Below are positions 51,488-60,324 of a stretch of 64,000 nucleotides of DNA, in pieces; the first letter of the stretch is position 1; every line of letters starts with the position of its first letter. The DNA comes from Kineosporia sp. NBRC 101731 (GTDB taxonomy: Bacteria > Actinomycetota > Actinomycetes > Actinomycetales > Kineosporiaceae). The translations under genes and the position numbers were made by a program. The stretch spans positions 50,484 to 114,483 of the forward strand of contig NZ_BSTC01000018.1 of assembly GCF_030269305.1 (NCBI RefSeq). Reading direction: 5' to 3'. The notes beneath the pieces are model-generated. The model had not been told where the DNA came from. It did no database searches and saw only the letters and a program-made list of their open reading frames with translations.

Positions 51488-51513
51488 TCGGAGCCGTATC
51501 CGGGTTCTCGACA
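51488..51513 (-). promoter_or_regulatory. ECF42-type promoter before the DGPF gene
   Basis: On the minus strand TGTCGA (51513 to 51508) and CGA (51490 to 51488) are separated by 17 bases, about 57 bases before the DGPF start. This is the promoter pattern described for ECF42 factors, so autoregulation is expected. Confidence 0.68.
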
Positions 51514-51527
51514 CCGGTGACCAGCAC

Positions 51528-51571
51528 ATTGAGGACGAGTATGCGCACCGGTGCGCACACGCGTCCTCAAT
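51528..51571. terminator. Nested dyad downstream of the amino-acid permease
   Basis: ATTGAGGACG and CGTCCTCAAT enclose a perfect 16-bp palindrome, TGCGCACCGGTGCGCA (51542-51557). It lies 14 bases beyond the permease stop and upstream of the ECF42 promoter, so it may be a terminator or an operator. Confidence 0.55.
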
Positions 51572-51584
51572 TCGGGGGGTGGTC

Positions 51585-53060
51585 TTATTCAGTGATCGGA
51601 CCCGCGGCGCGATCCGGCTCGCTGCGCAGGCGCGAGTGCCGGTATCCGTAGACGGCGTAGATGACGATGCCGACGAGCAGCCAGACGATGAACCGGATCC
51701 AGGTCTGGGCCTCCAGCGTGGTCATCAGGTAGATCGCGAAGCCGATGCCGAGCAGCGGCAGCAACGGGTTGAGGGGCACCCGGTAGGCGCGGGGAAAGTC
51801 GGGCTGCTTGTACTTCAGGATGATCACCCCCGCGTTGACCAGGACGAATGCAAATAGGGTGCCAATGTTGACCAGCTTGACGATCTCGCTCAACGGCACC
51901 AGCGCGGCCAGGACGGCGACCAGCACACCGAGCATGACCGTCAGGAGGGCCGGGGTGCCGAAGCGCGGGCTGATCCGGGCCAGGTTCTTCGGCAGCAGAC
52001 CGTCGCGGCACATCGAGTAGAAGATGCGGGTCTGGCCGAACAGGATCACCAGGCAGACGCTGGTGATGGCGACCAGGGCCCCGAACGAGAGCAGCGACGC
52101 GGCCCAGGAGATGCCCGCGCCGTCGTCGAGGGCGGCGGCCAGCGGAGCGTCGCTCCCGCTGAGCTGGTCGGCACTGGCCAGGCCGACCGCGCCGAGCGAG
52201 ACCAGCACGTAGAACACCGTGACGATGGCCAGCGAGGCGAGGATGGCGATGGGCAGGTCGCGCTTCGGGTTCCGTGCTTCCTCGCTGCCGGTGGAGATCG
52301 CGTCGAACCCGATGAAGGCGAAGAAGATCAGCGAGGCGGCGCCGACCACCCCGTCGCGGCCCTCGGGGGCGAACGGGTGCAGGTTGCCGGACGTGAAGTT
52401 GGCGAAGGCGACGATGATGAAGAAGACCAGGATCGCCAGCTTGATGCCCACCATCACCAGATTCACCCGGGCGCTCTCGCGCACGCCGAGCACCAGCACC
52501 AGGGTGATGGCGAGCACGATGAAGACCGCGGGAAGGTTCAGGATGCCGCCGTCTTCGGGCGATTTAGCGATCGCGTCGGGCATCTGCCAGCCGAAGGTAC
52601 TGTCCAGGAACTCGTTCCAGTTCCCGCCCCAGCCGACCGCGATACCCGCGACCGAGACTCCGTACTCCAGGATCAGGTCCCACCCGATGATCCACGCCAC
52701 CAGCTCGCCGAGGGTGGCGTAGGAGTAGGTGTAGGCACTGCCGGAGACCGGGATGCTGGAGGCCAGTTCGGCGTAGGACAGGGCGGAGAACATGCAGGCC
52801 ACGGCGGCCAGCACGAACGAGAGCACGACCGCGGGGCCGGCCTTGCCGACGCCCTCGCCGATCACCACGAAGATGCCGGTGCCGATGGTGCCGCCGATGC
52901 CGAGCGCGGTCAGCTGGGTGGCGCCGACCGCCCGTTTCAGCTGGCCGTCACCGGATTCCGTTTCTGCGACCAGATTCTCGAGGGAACGGCGCCTGGTCAT
53001 GTGGGCGACGGGCGCCCGGGTGCTGTCGACGAGAGCGGTCAGGCGTGGGGGCAGGGCCAT
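51585..53060 (-). CDS. APC-superfamily amino-acid permease
   Basis: A 491-residue transporter with about twelve membrane helices. The first helix has GIGGTIGTGIFVVIGEGVG, and helix 6 region has FFAFIGFDAISTGSEEARNP, both features of the cationic amino-acid transporter (CAT) group. Substrate is probably a cationic or broad-range amino acid. GGAAGAGGT precedes the ATG. Confidence 0.92.
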   Translation of the reverse strand: MALPPRLTALVDSTRAPVAHMTRRRSLENLVAETESGDGQLKRAVGATQLTALGIGGTIGTGIFVVIGEGVGKAGPAVVLSFVLAAVACMFSALSYAELASSIPVSGSAYTYSYATLGELVAWIIGWDLILEYGVSVAGIAVGWGGNWNEFLDSTFGWQMPDAIAKSPEDGGILNLPAVFIVLAITLVLVLGVRESARVNLVMVGIKLAILVFFIIVAFANFTSGNLHPFAPEGRDGVVGAASLIFFAFIGFDAISTGSEEARNPKRDLPIAILASLAIVTVFYVLVSLGAVGLASADQLSGSDAPLAAALDDGAGISWAASLLSFGALVAITSVCLVILFGQTRIFYSMCRDGLLPKNLARISPRFGTPALLTVMLGVLVAVLAALVPLSEIVKLVNIGTLFAFVLVNAGVIILKYKQPDFPRAYRVPLNPLLPLLGIGFAIYLMTTLEAQTWIRFIVWLLVGIVIYAVYGYRHSRLRSEPDRAAGPITE

Positions 53061-53641
53061 CAGGGCACCTCTTCCAGCCGGGGCCAGGGCGCGGCCGGGC
53101 GCCCTCCGCGGCGTCCCCCCGCCCGTGACCGGGTTTCAGAATTTAGTTCTAGGGACGCGTGAACCAGTAGTAAGCCCGCGGTGACGGATCCGCCACCGCA
53201 GAGTGGCCGGTGGGGACGAAAGGGACGGGATCGGGAGTCGGGTGGGCACTCAGAGGCGGTCCGGTTCGCTCGGTGTGGCTTCGCTCGGTGTGGCTTCGCT
53301 CGGTGTGGTTTCACCCGGTGCGGCTCAGGGCTCTGCTCGAAGATCCAGGGCAGGACGGCGGATGCGTTGTGTACACCTGGTACACGCGGTACCGGATGTA
53401 CCAGGTGTACACAACGGATACCCGCTGCCTCGCGCGTCGGGCATCACCGGTCTGTTCGAAGCCGGCGAACCTTTCGCGGTCGCCGTCCTGGGGCGCGTCC
53501 CGTGGCCGTCGTCTCCTGAGGAAGCGCCTGGTGGGCCGTCTGGCCGCGTATGACTGCTTCCGGCTGCTTCCGGCTGCTTCCGGCGGGGATTCACGGGGCG
53601 GCCGCTACGAGGGTTCGTAGTGGCGTGCGAAACTGCTGGGT
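53061..53641. other. Repeat-rich intergenic region between permease and ECF gene
   Basis: A 580-base spacer without a supported gene. It holds three 15-bp tandem repeats (TTCGCTCGGTGTGGC, 53265-53309, plus a worn fourth), the large dyad at 53365-53416, and three 10-bp tandem repeats (CTGCTTCCGG, 53554-53583). Promoters for the two divergent genes must be here. Confidence 0.75.
53365..53416. promoter_or_regulatory. Large operator-like dyad upstream of the ECF sigma gene
   Basis: Arms CGTTGTGTACACCTGGTACA and its exact complement (20 bp each, 53365-53384 and 53397-53416) surround a spacer that has GGTACC at its centre. Within each arm GTGTACAC is itself a palindrome. The composition suggests several binding sites for a dimeric regulator. 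Confidence 0.72.
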
Positions 53642-54580
53642 ATGAGTGTTCCGGCTGGTGGGGCGGTGGTTCGGGACACCTCTGAGCTGGTGCGGGCCGC
53701 TCAGGCCGGAGACGTGGCGGCGCTGGGCACGCTGCTGGCCGAGCACCGACCGGCCATGCTGGCGGTGGCGCTGAGCTTCCTGCCCGAGCCGGCCGACGCC
53801 GAGGACGCCGTGCAGGATGCCGCCCTGGTCGCGCTGACCCGGATCGGTGACCTCCGGGACCCCCGGGCCGTCGGACCCTGGCTGAAGATGATGGTGCGCA
53901 ACGGCTGCCGCATGCGCCTGCGGGCCCGGCCTCCGGTGGGCGGGATGCCTGACCTGGTGGCGGATCCCGAGAGTGATCCGGCCCTGCTGATCGAGCGGCA
54001 CGTGGCCCGGGACTGGATCTGGCACGCGCTGGACCAGCTCTCCCCTCCGCTGAGAATGGTGGTGCTGCTGAGGTACTTCACGCGCACCACCGGCTACGAG
54101 CAGATTGCGGCGTTGTGCGGGGTGCCGGTCGGTACTGTGCGCAGCCGGCTGAGCAAGGCCCGGGCGACGCTGGCCGGGCTGCTGATGGCGACGGGCGAGT
54201 CGCGTTATCCGGGGCCCGATCTGGAGATGTGGCAGCGGTACCGGGAGCTGTTCTCCGACCTGGCCGGCGGCACCCGCTCGATGGCCGGGCTGCATCAGGA
54301 ACTCCACCCGCGGATGGAGACGGTCTGGGACTCCACCCGGCGCACGGTCGGTCTGGAACCGGTGGTGGGACTGCTCGACCGCAGTGCCGGTGCCGGGGTC
54401 GGGCTGCGTGTGGTCAACCTGGTGGCCGGCCGGGACATCGTGGTCTGCGAGACCCAGACGCTGAACCCGGCGGAGAACCCGGACCACTGTCCGCCGGGCG
54501 TCGCGTGGCTGCTGCGTCTGGAGAACGGGCGGGCCGATCAGCTCCGGCTGTTCCACGAGCCGCGCGCGAGGACGGCCTGA
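53642..54580 (+). CDS. ECF-type sigma factor with C-terminal extension
   Basis: A 312-residue sigma factor. Region 2 is at about 12-80 (DAEDAVQDAALVALTRIGDL), and region 4 at about 125-180 (GYEQIAALCGVPVGTVRSRL). A C-terminal extension of about 120 residues resembles a SnoaL-like or NTF2-type domain, as found in several ECF groups, where it tunes activity in place of a membrane anti-sigma factor. The assignment of the extension is tentative. No anti-sigma gene is next to it; an alpha/beta hydrolase follows after 90 bases. Confidence 0.88.
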   Translation: MSVPAGGAVVRDTSELVRAAQAGDVAALGTLLAEHRPAMLAVALSFLPEPADAEDAVQDAALVALTRIGDLRDPRAVGPWLKMMVRNGCRMRLRARPPVGGMPDLVADPESDPALLIERHVARDWIWHALDQLSPPLRMVVLLRYFTRTTGYEQIAALCGVPVGTVRSRLSKARATLAGLLMATGESRYPGPDLEMWQRYRELFSDLAGGTRSMAGLHQELHPRMETVWDSTRRTVGLEPVVGLLDRSAGAGVGLRVVNLVAGRDIVVCETQTLNPAENPDHCPPGVAWLLRLENGRADQLRLFHEPRARTA

Positions 54581-54670
54581 AAAAAGTTCGGCCGGTGAGC
54601 GAACTTTCCGGCGCTCTCCGCATCGTGTGGGTGATCCCCCGTTCCTGAAGATGCGGAAGGCTACACAGCG

Positions 54671-55390
54671 ATGTCAGTCAGCGACACCACGTACGTTCTG
54701 ATCCCCGGCGCCTGGCAGGGCGGCTGGGCCTGGACCCCGGTCGCCCGGCGGCTGCGGGCGGCCGGTGCCCGAGCCGTCACGGTGACCCTGCCCGGGCTGG
54801 GCGACGGTGACGACCGCACCGGGCTGCGACTGGTCGACGCGATCGATCACGTGGTCGGCACCGTGTCGCAACTGACGGAATTGGGTCGGCCGGTCACCCT
54901 GGTCGGCCACAGCTGGGGCGGCTACGTCGTCACCGGCGCCGCGCACCGGCTCGGCCGGGAGAAGGTCGACCGGGTCGTCTACTACAACGCCGTGGTGCCG
55001 GAACCCGGGACGGCCATGATCGACGAGAACCAGGCCTATGCGGACATGATCCGGGCCGCGATCGACGCCGCACCCGACGGCACCATCTCGGTCATCTCCG
55101 AGCAGGTGCCGATGTTCCTGCCCGAGGCCACGCCGGATCTGAGTGACCTGTTCTTCGATCTGCTCGCGCCTCAGCCGGGTGCCTACTTCACCGACGCTCT
55201 CGAGGCGCCGCTGCTGACCGAGGTGGGCACCGACGTCCACTATCTGCTCAGTGAGAACGATCAGGCGCTGGCCCGGCCGGGCACCGAGTTCGCGGCCCGT
55301 CTGGGGCTCACACCGGTGATGCTCTCCGGCGGGCACCAGTCGATGCTGACCCACCCCGACGAGGTCGCGGCCGCGTTGCTGAAGCTCTGA
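54671..55390 (+). CDS. Alpha/beta hydrolase
   Basis: A 239-residue hydrolase. The oxyanion part is LIPGAWQGGWAW, the nucleophile elbow GHSWGG, the acid is likely in the SENDQAL region, and the final His is in GGHQSMLTHP. It belongs to the esterase/EstC-like group. Substrate unknown. It may be controlled by the ECF factor upstream, in the same direction. Confidence 0.9.
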   Translation: MSVSDTTYVLIPGAWQGGWAWTPVARRLRAAGARAVTVTLPGLGDGDDRTGLRLVDAIDHVVGTVSQLTELGRPVTLVGHSWGGYVVTGAAHRLGREKVDRVVYYNAVVPEPGTAMIDENQAYADMIRAAIDAAPDGTISVISEQVPMFLPEATPDLSDLFFDLLAPQPGAYFTDALEAPLLTEVGTDVHYLLSENDQALARPGTEFAARLGLTPVMLSGGHQSMLTHPDEVAAALLKL

Positions 55391-55415
55391 GGGTGCTGCT
55401 GGTGCCCTGGGGAGG

Positions 55416-56441
55416 TCAGGGCGCCAGCGACTTCTCGTCGGGGGAGGAGAGGCTGAGCACCACGCCGGCCACGGCGGGAGAGGCGGCGATCTTCGCCTCC
55501 AGCGCCCGCAGCCGCACCGCCACGTGCGACTCCACGTCGTTCCCGGCCAGGTCCACGTCGCCGACCAGGGTGACCATGCGCGGCCCGATGATCTCGATGC
55601 GCAGGTAGGTGATGCGGCTGACCTCGGGCAGTTCCAGCAGGGCGCCGATCACCTGGGAGCGCACCCGGGGATCGGCCTCCTGGCCGATGAGGAAACTGCG
55701 GTTGCGCTGGATCAGCACGATCGCGACCACCCCCAGCACCAGCCCGACCAGGATCGACCCGATCGCGTCGGGGATCGGTGACCCGGTGATCTGGTGCAGG
55801 CCCAGCGCCCCGGCCGCGATGACGATGCCGATCAGCGCGGCCGAGTCCTCGAAGAACACGGCGCGCAGCGTGGGGTCGGACGTCTCCAGTACGTGCTGGA
55901 ACACGTCGCGCTGCATCGAGGCGGCCTCTGGCCGGGCCTGGCGCAGCGACTGCAGGAACGAGGTGCCCTCCAGCAGGAACGAGACGCCCAGCACGATGTA
56001 GCCGATGACGAAGTCACCGGCCTCCTCCTGGGTGAAGAGCTCCTGCACGCCGTGCGTCACGGAGACGGCGGCCCCGGCGACGAAGAGGCCCAGCGCCGCG
56101 AACATCGACCAGACGTAGGCCTCGCGGCCGAAACCGTGCGGATGCGTCGCGTCGGGGGCCCGCCCGGCCCGCCGGTTCGCGATCACCAGGAAGATCTCGT
56201 TGCCGGTGTCGGCCCAGGAGTGCGCCGCCTCGGCCACCATCGACGCCGATCCGGTGAGTACCGCCGCGATGGATTTCGCCACCGCGATCACCAGATTCGC
56301 GGTGAAGGCGATGGCGATGGTGAGGGTGCTCTCGTTGCCGGCGTCGTCACCGGTGCGTTCCAGCGGGGCGCGCACGATCGCCGGTTCGGGTACCTGGTCA
56401 GCACCGGCGGGAAGGGAGTCGTTCAGTGGATCACCGGCCAT
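55416..56441 (-). CDS. Cation diffusion facilitator metal exporter
   Basis: A 341-residue transporter of the CDF family. Metal-site residues are in helix 2 (AEAAHSWADTGNE) and helix 5 (FFEDSAALIGIVIAAGALGL). The C-terminal cytoplasmic domain is the usual ferredoxin-like fold. Likely exports Zn2+, Mn2+ or Fe2+; the exact HxxxD-type pattern does not decide. Convergent with the hydrolase gene. Confidence 0.92.
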   Translation of the reverse strand: MAGDPLNDSLPAGADQVPEPAIVRAPLERTGDDAGNESTLTIAIAFTANLVIAVAKSIAAVLTGSASMVAEAAHSWADTGNEIFLVIANRRAGRAPDATHPHGFGREAYVWSMFAALGLFVAGAAVSVTHGVQELFTQEEAGDFVIGYIVLGVSFLLEGTSFLQSLRQARPEAASMQRDVFQHVLETSDPTLRAVFFEDSAALIGIVIAAGALGLHQITGSPIPDAIGSILVGLVLGVVAIVLIQRNRSFLIGQEADPRVRSQVIGALLELPEVSRITYLRIEIIGPRMVTLVGDVDLAGNDVESHVAVRLRALEAKIAASPAVAGVVLSLSSPDEKSLAP

Positions 56442-56999
56442 GGGGCAGGTCTAACACGGTCTTCCGGGGTGCGCCCGTTCGCCGAGAGTGCCGGTGTTGC
56501 GGGTCTCAGGGCCGGAGGAGCCGGTCAGGTCGACATCGTTCGCTATCTGGTCCGGTCGCAGGTCGGGGGAATGCCTGATCGCCAGGGAGCGGGAGCCTCA
56601 TGATCACGGAGCGGATTTGCCTGCGTCACCGGCCTAACATTCTTGATCATTGATGGGTGGTGGCCAGAGACTGCCCTCTTGGTGCACTTTGTCTGCCCGG
56701 ACACGCTCCGTGGTCATCAAATCTCCCGCCTGACCTGCTGAAACCCCCCTGTGCTGGACCGATGTACCCCCGGAGGGTGGGTCACAAAAAGGACACGGTG
56801 ACGGGGTGGTGACATCACCTCAATCCCACCCTGAACAGCAGACTCTCCCTATCCGTCATGAACAGTGACACTGAGTGGTGAAACTGTTTGAACTTGACGT
56901 CTCTTTAAGATTCAGACAATTGCGTGACTGCACCCTGTTACCTGCGCCAACTAGGCGTGGACGGTCCGGACGAGCCATATGACAGGGGAGTGGCAAGGC
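56442..56999. other. Intergenic region upstream of the GH26 gene
   Basis: About 560 bases. At 56575-56610 there is a worn relative of the palindromic repeat (GGGGGAATGCCTGATC, later CATGATCACGG). From 56700 on the GC content falls and the region holds TTGACG near 56893 without a convincing -10. No gene seen. Confidence 0.55.
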
Positions 57000-58673
57000 G
57001 TGCTGACCAAGAAGCGGGTTGTGGCGGCGACCGCACTGGTGGTTGTTGCTGCTGCAATCGGGACCGTGCCGGCGATCGCCGGCCAGGATCCGAAACCGGA
57101 AAGAACTGCGGTCGGGCCGGCCGTCTCCTGGACGAGTACGGACGGCGCCGCTTACATCTCTGACTACTCGGACATGCCCAAGAGCAAGAAGTGGCGCCGG
57201 GAGCACCGGCACAGCACAGGCAACTGGCCCGGCCGCTGGCAGGACGAGGTCGATCCGGAACAGATCGCGCCGGGGCAGACCGGCCCCAGCACCGCGACCT
57301 CCGAGTCGGTCACCCCCGCCCCGAGCGGTGCCTCCAGCACCACGGGATCGGGCTATACGGAAGGGAATTCGACCTCGCCCGGCACCACCTCCAGCACCAC
57401 GGGCACTACCCCGACGACCGCAGCCCCGATCGTGACGGTCACCGCCGGAACCGCGACGGGTACGGCCACCGGTACGGCGACGGGCACGGCGACGGGCACG
57501 GCGACCACGGGGACACCGACCTCGAGCGCGACAGCATCCGTTCCCGCGACGTGCTCGACGTCCACCGCGACCGGAACCACCACCGCGACCGGAACCACCA
57601 CCGCGACGGCGACCGAGCCGACGGCCACCGAGACCACCGAAACCACCGCATCGGCTGAGGGTTCCACCGAGGCGACCACGACGTCCACCAGCACCGAGAC
57701 CACGGGCCCGGATGGCGGCAGCGCCATGAACCCGTGCTCGACGACGAACCGCTCGGGTCTGCCGTGGGGTGCCAGTGGCCTCTACATGGCGGGCAGCAGT
57801 GCCGCCAACGCCGAGGCCTTCGCGGCCTGGCGGGGTGCTCCGGTCGACGTGGTCGTGGACTGGCCCGCACGCCAGACCTGGGACGACGTCATCAACCCGA
57901 CCTGGATCTTCGACGCCTGGAAGGACACGCCGTACATGAAGGCGCTGGGCGTCGCGCCGATCCCGGAGGGCGACGGCAGCGCCACCATGGCGGGCTGTGC
58001 GGCCGGGCAGTACAACGACAAGTGGGTCCAGTTCGGCAAGAACTTCACCGACAACGGCATGGGTGATTCGATCATCCGGCTCGGCTGGGAGTTCAACGGC
58101 AACTGGTACAAGTGGAGCGCCAGCAACCCGGGGCAGTTCGCCGAGTGCTGGCGTCAGATCGTCACCTCGGCACGCACCACGGCTCCTGACCTGAAGTGGG
58201 ACTGGACCGTGAACCGCGGTGTCAGTGCGGGTCTGGCCGATGCCACTCAGGCCTACCCGGGTGACGAGTACGTCGACTACGTCGGTGTCGACTCCTACGA
58301 CATGTGGCCGGGTGCCAACAACGACCAGACGTGGGAGGAACACCTCAACGGCAACTTCGGCCTGAAGTTCTGGGCGGACTTCGCCAAGAAGCACGGCAAG
58401 AAGCTCACGGTTCCGGAGTGGGGTGTGTACCCGGGTTCGGCGCATGCCGGCCACAACGGTGGTGACAACGCGCTCTACATCGACAAGATGGTGGAGTTCT
58501 TCACCAGCATGGGCTCGGACCTGGCCTACGAGGCGTACTTCAACGAGAATGCCAGTTACTACGCCGGTGCCATCTTCCAGCCCACGCAGAACCCGAAAGC
58601 GGCGGGCACGTATCAGACCCTGATCGCGGCGGCCGACTCCGAGGAACCGGCGGAGGCGACCGGAACTCCGTAA
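57000..58673 (+). CDS. Secreted GH26-type beta-mannanase
   Basis: A 557-residue secreted enzyme. The signal is VLTKKRVVAATALVVVAAAI. A long Thr/Ser/Pro-rich linker (about residues 90-235) includes TATG repeats. The catalytic domain follows to the end: IIRLGWEFNGNWYKWS with acid/base Glu364, VDYVGVDSYDMWPG, and nucleophile Glu473 in TVPEWGVYPG. These are GH26 features, an endo-beta-mannanase family, though related beta-1,3-xylanase activity cannot be excluded. The GTG at 57000 has GGGGAG upstream; an ATG at 56979 is possible. Confidence 0.88.
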   Translation: MLTKKRVVAATALVVVAAAIGTVPAIAGQDPKPERTAVGPAVSWTSTDGAAYISDYSDMPKSKKWRREHRHSTGNWPGRWQDEVDPEQIAPGQTGPSTATSESVTPAPSGASSTTGSGYTEGNSTSPGTTSSTTGTTPTTAAPIVTVTAGTATGTATGTATGTATGTATTGTPTSSATASVPATCSTSTATGTTTATGTTTATATEPTATETTETTASAEGSTEATTTSTSTETTGPDGGSAMNPCSTTNRSGLPWGASGLYMAGSSAANAEAFAAWRGAPVDVVVDWPARQTWDDVINPTWIFDAWKDTPYMKALGVAPIPEGDGSATMAGCAAGQYNDKWVQFGKNFTDNGMGDSIIRLGWEFNGNWYKWSASNPGQFAECWRQIVTSARTTAPDLKWDWTVNRGVSAGLADATQAYPGDEYVDYVGVDSYDMWPGANNDQTWEEHLNGNFGLKFWADFAKKHGKKLTVPEWGVYPGSAHAGHNGGDNALYIDKMVEFFTSMGSDLAYEAYFNENASYYAGAIFQPTQNPKAAGTYQTLIAAADSEEPAEATGTP

Positions 58674-58698
58674 CCACCAGCAAACCGCCAGCATCACG

Positions 58699-58736
58699 CG
58701 AACGGCCGCACCCACTGTCCGGGGTGCGGCCGTTCG
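58699..58736. terminator. Terminator hairpin after the GH26 gene
   Basis: A 15-bp perfect stem (CGAACGGCCGCACCC and complement) with an 8-base loop. Confidence 0.88.
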
Positions 58737-58892
58737 TCGTGAGGCAGCCTTCTGGTGGTGCGACCGGGCCGCCGAACGGATTACCGGGGCGGGGTGAACC
58801 CGCGCCCGGCATATCCGTTGACGTGGCCTTTGCCCGGAGCTCTTCTCCTAGCCTGGGGCCTTCACCGGGGGATCCGCGTGAAGGAGGTGCCA

Positions 58893-59057
58893 GTGATCTT
58901 CATCATCGTGTGCCTGTTCGTCACGGCCGTAGCCGTGGGAACCGTGATCAGCCTGTACCGACGAGACGCCCGGAACAGCCGCCGCATCAGTGACGAGGGC
59001 AGCGAGTTCCTGGAGACCTTCGAGACCGCACCACCCCAGCGATCGCGGGAGGATTAG
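58893..59057 (+). CDS. Small single-helix membrane protein
   Basis: A 54-residue protein with one N-terminal membrane segment ([20 protein letters not shown]) and a charged tail. AAGGAGG lies five bases before the GTG, a very strong site that supports a real gene. Its stop overlaps the convergent xylose isomerase gene by four bases. Function unknown. Confidence 0.65.
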   Translation: MIFIIVCLFVTAVAVGTVISLYRRDARNSRRISDEGSEFLETFETAPPQRSRED

Positions 59058-60244
59058 GAACGGGCGCCGATCGCGTGCTCCATCGCCAGCTGGTTCAGCC
59101 GCACGAACCCGAAACCGCGCTCGGCGACCGCGTCCACGTCGACGTCCTCGTAGGCCGAGGTGTCGGCGAGCAGGTCGGCCAAGGTCTCACCGGGCGACAG
59201 GGTCGGCTGCGAGAGCTCCAGTACGCCGGAGTACTCCAGGGCCTCCTGCACCTCGGGGTCGGCGCGGAACGCCTTGGCCCGCTCGGCGAGCAGGAGGTAG
59301 CTGGACATGTTCGCGGCGGCCGAGTCCCACACGCCCTGCCTGTCCTCGGTGCGTGAGGGCTTGTAGTCGAAGTGCCGGGGGCCGTCGTAGGTCGGGCCGC
59401 CACCGGGAAAACCGTTCTCCAGCAGGTCGACCGTGGCGAACGCGGAGAACAGGTCACCGTGGCCGAACACCAGGTCCTGGTCGAACTTGATGGTGCGCTG
59501 GCCGTTCAGGTCGATGTGGAAGAGCTTGCCCGCCCACAGCGCCTGCGCGATGCCGGTGGTGTAGTTCAGTCCGGCCATCTGCTCGTGGCCGACCTCGGGG
59601 TTGAGGCCCACGATGTCGCCGTGCTCCAGCTGGGCGATGAAACCCAGCGCGTGGCCCAGGGTCGGCAGCAGGATGTCGCCCCGCGGCTCGTTCGGCTTGG
59701 GCTCGATCGCGATGCGGAGGTCGTAGCCCTTTTCCTTGATGTAGGCGGCGACCGTGTCGATGCCCTCGGCGTAGCGGGCGTGGGCCGCGTTGAGGTCCTT
59801 GGCGCTGTCGTACTCGGCGCCCTCGCGGCCGCCCCACATCACGAACGTGGTGGCGCCCAGCTCGGCGGCCAGGTCAACGTTGCGCACGACCTTGCGCAGG
59901 CCGTAACGCCGCACCCGGCGGTCGTTGGACGTGAACGCGCCGTCCTTGAAGATCGGGTGGCTGAAGGTGTCGGTGGTGACCATCTCGACGGTGATGCCGG
60001 TGTCGGCCAGGGCGCCCTTGAAACGCTCCAGGATCTTCTCCCGGTCGGAGGCGCTGCTGCCGAACGGCACCACGTCGTCATCGTGGAACGTGACGTGGGC
60101 GGCACCGAGTTCGGCCAGCTTCGTCACTGACTCGACCGGGTCGAGCCACGGGCGGCTGGCGCTGCCGAACTGGTCCTGCGCGCGCCATCCGACGGTCCAG
60201 AGTCCGAAGGAGAAACGGTCTGCGGGGGTAGGGGTACGCGTCAT
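59054..60244 (-). CDS. xylA: Xylose isomerase
   Basis: A 396-residue isomerase that converts xylose to xylulose. The start [20 protein letters not shown], catalytic His in [18 protein letters not shown], metal ligands in [10 protein letters not shown] and [13 protein letters not shown], and FHIDLNGQ are all present. It belongs to the shorter actinobacterial class. It is divergent from a ROK regulator across 80 bases; no xylulokinase gene is next to it. Confidence 0.97.
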   Translation of the reverse strand: MTRTPTPADRFSFGLWTVGWRAQDQFGSASRPWLDPVESVTKLAELGAAHVTFHDDDVVPFGSSASDREKILERFKGALADTGITVEMVTTDTFSHPIFKDGAFTSNDRRVRRYGLRKVVRNVDLAAELGATTFVMWGGREGAEYDSAKDLNAAHARYAEGIDTVAAYIKEKGYDLRIAIEPKPNEPRGDILLPTLGHALGFIAQLEHGDIVGLNPEVGHEQMAGLNYTTGIAQALWAGKLFHIDLNGQRTIKFDQDLVFGHGDLFSAFATVDLLENGFPGGGPTYDGPRHFDYKPSRTEDRQGVWDSAAANMSSYLLLAERAKAFRADPEVQEALEYSGVLELSQPTLSPGETLADLLADTSAYEDVDVDAVAERGFGFVRLNQLAMEHAIGARS

Positions 60245-60324
60245 CGCGGATCACTCCAGTTCGCTTCGCGGAAGCATTTAATCTACGCCGTGAATTTATC
60301 CATAGATGGCGGTAGGGTCAAGAC

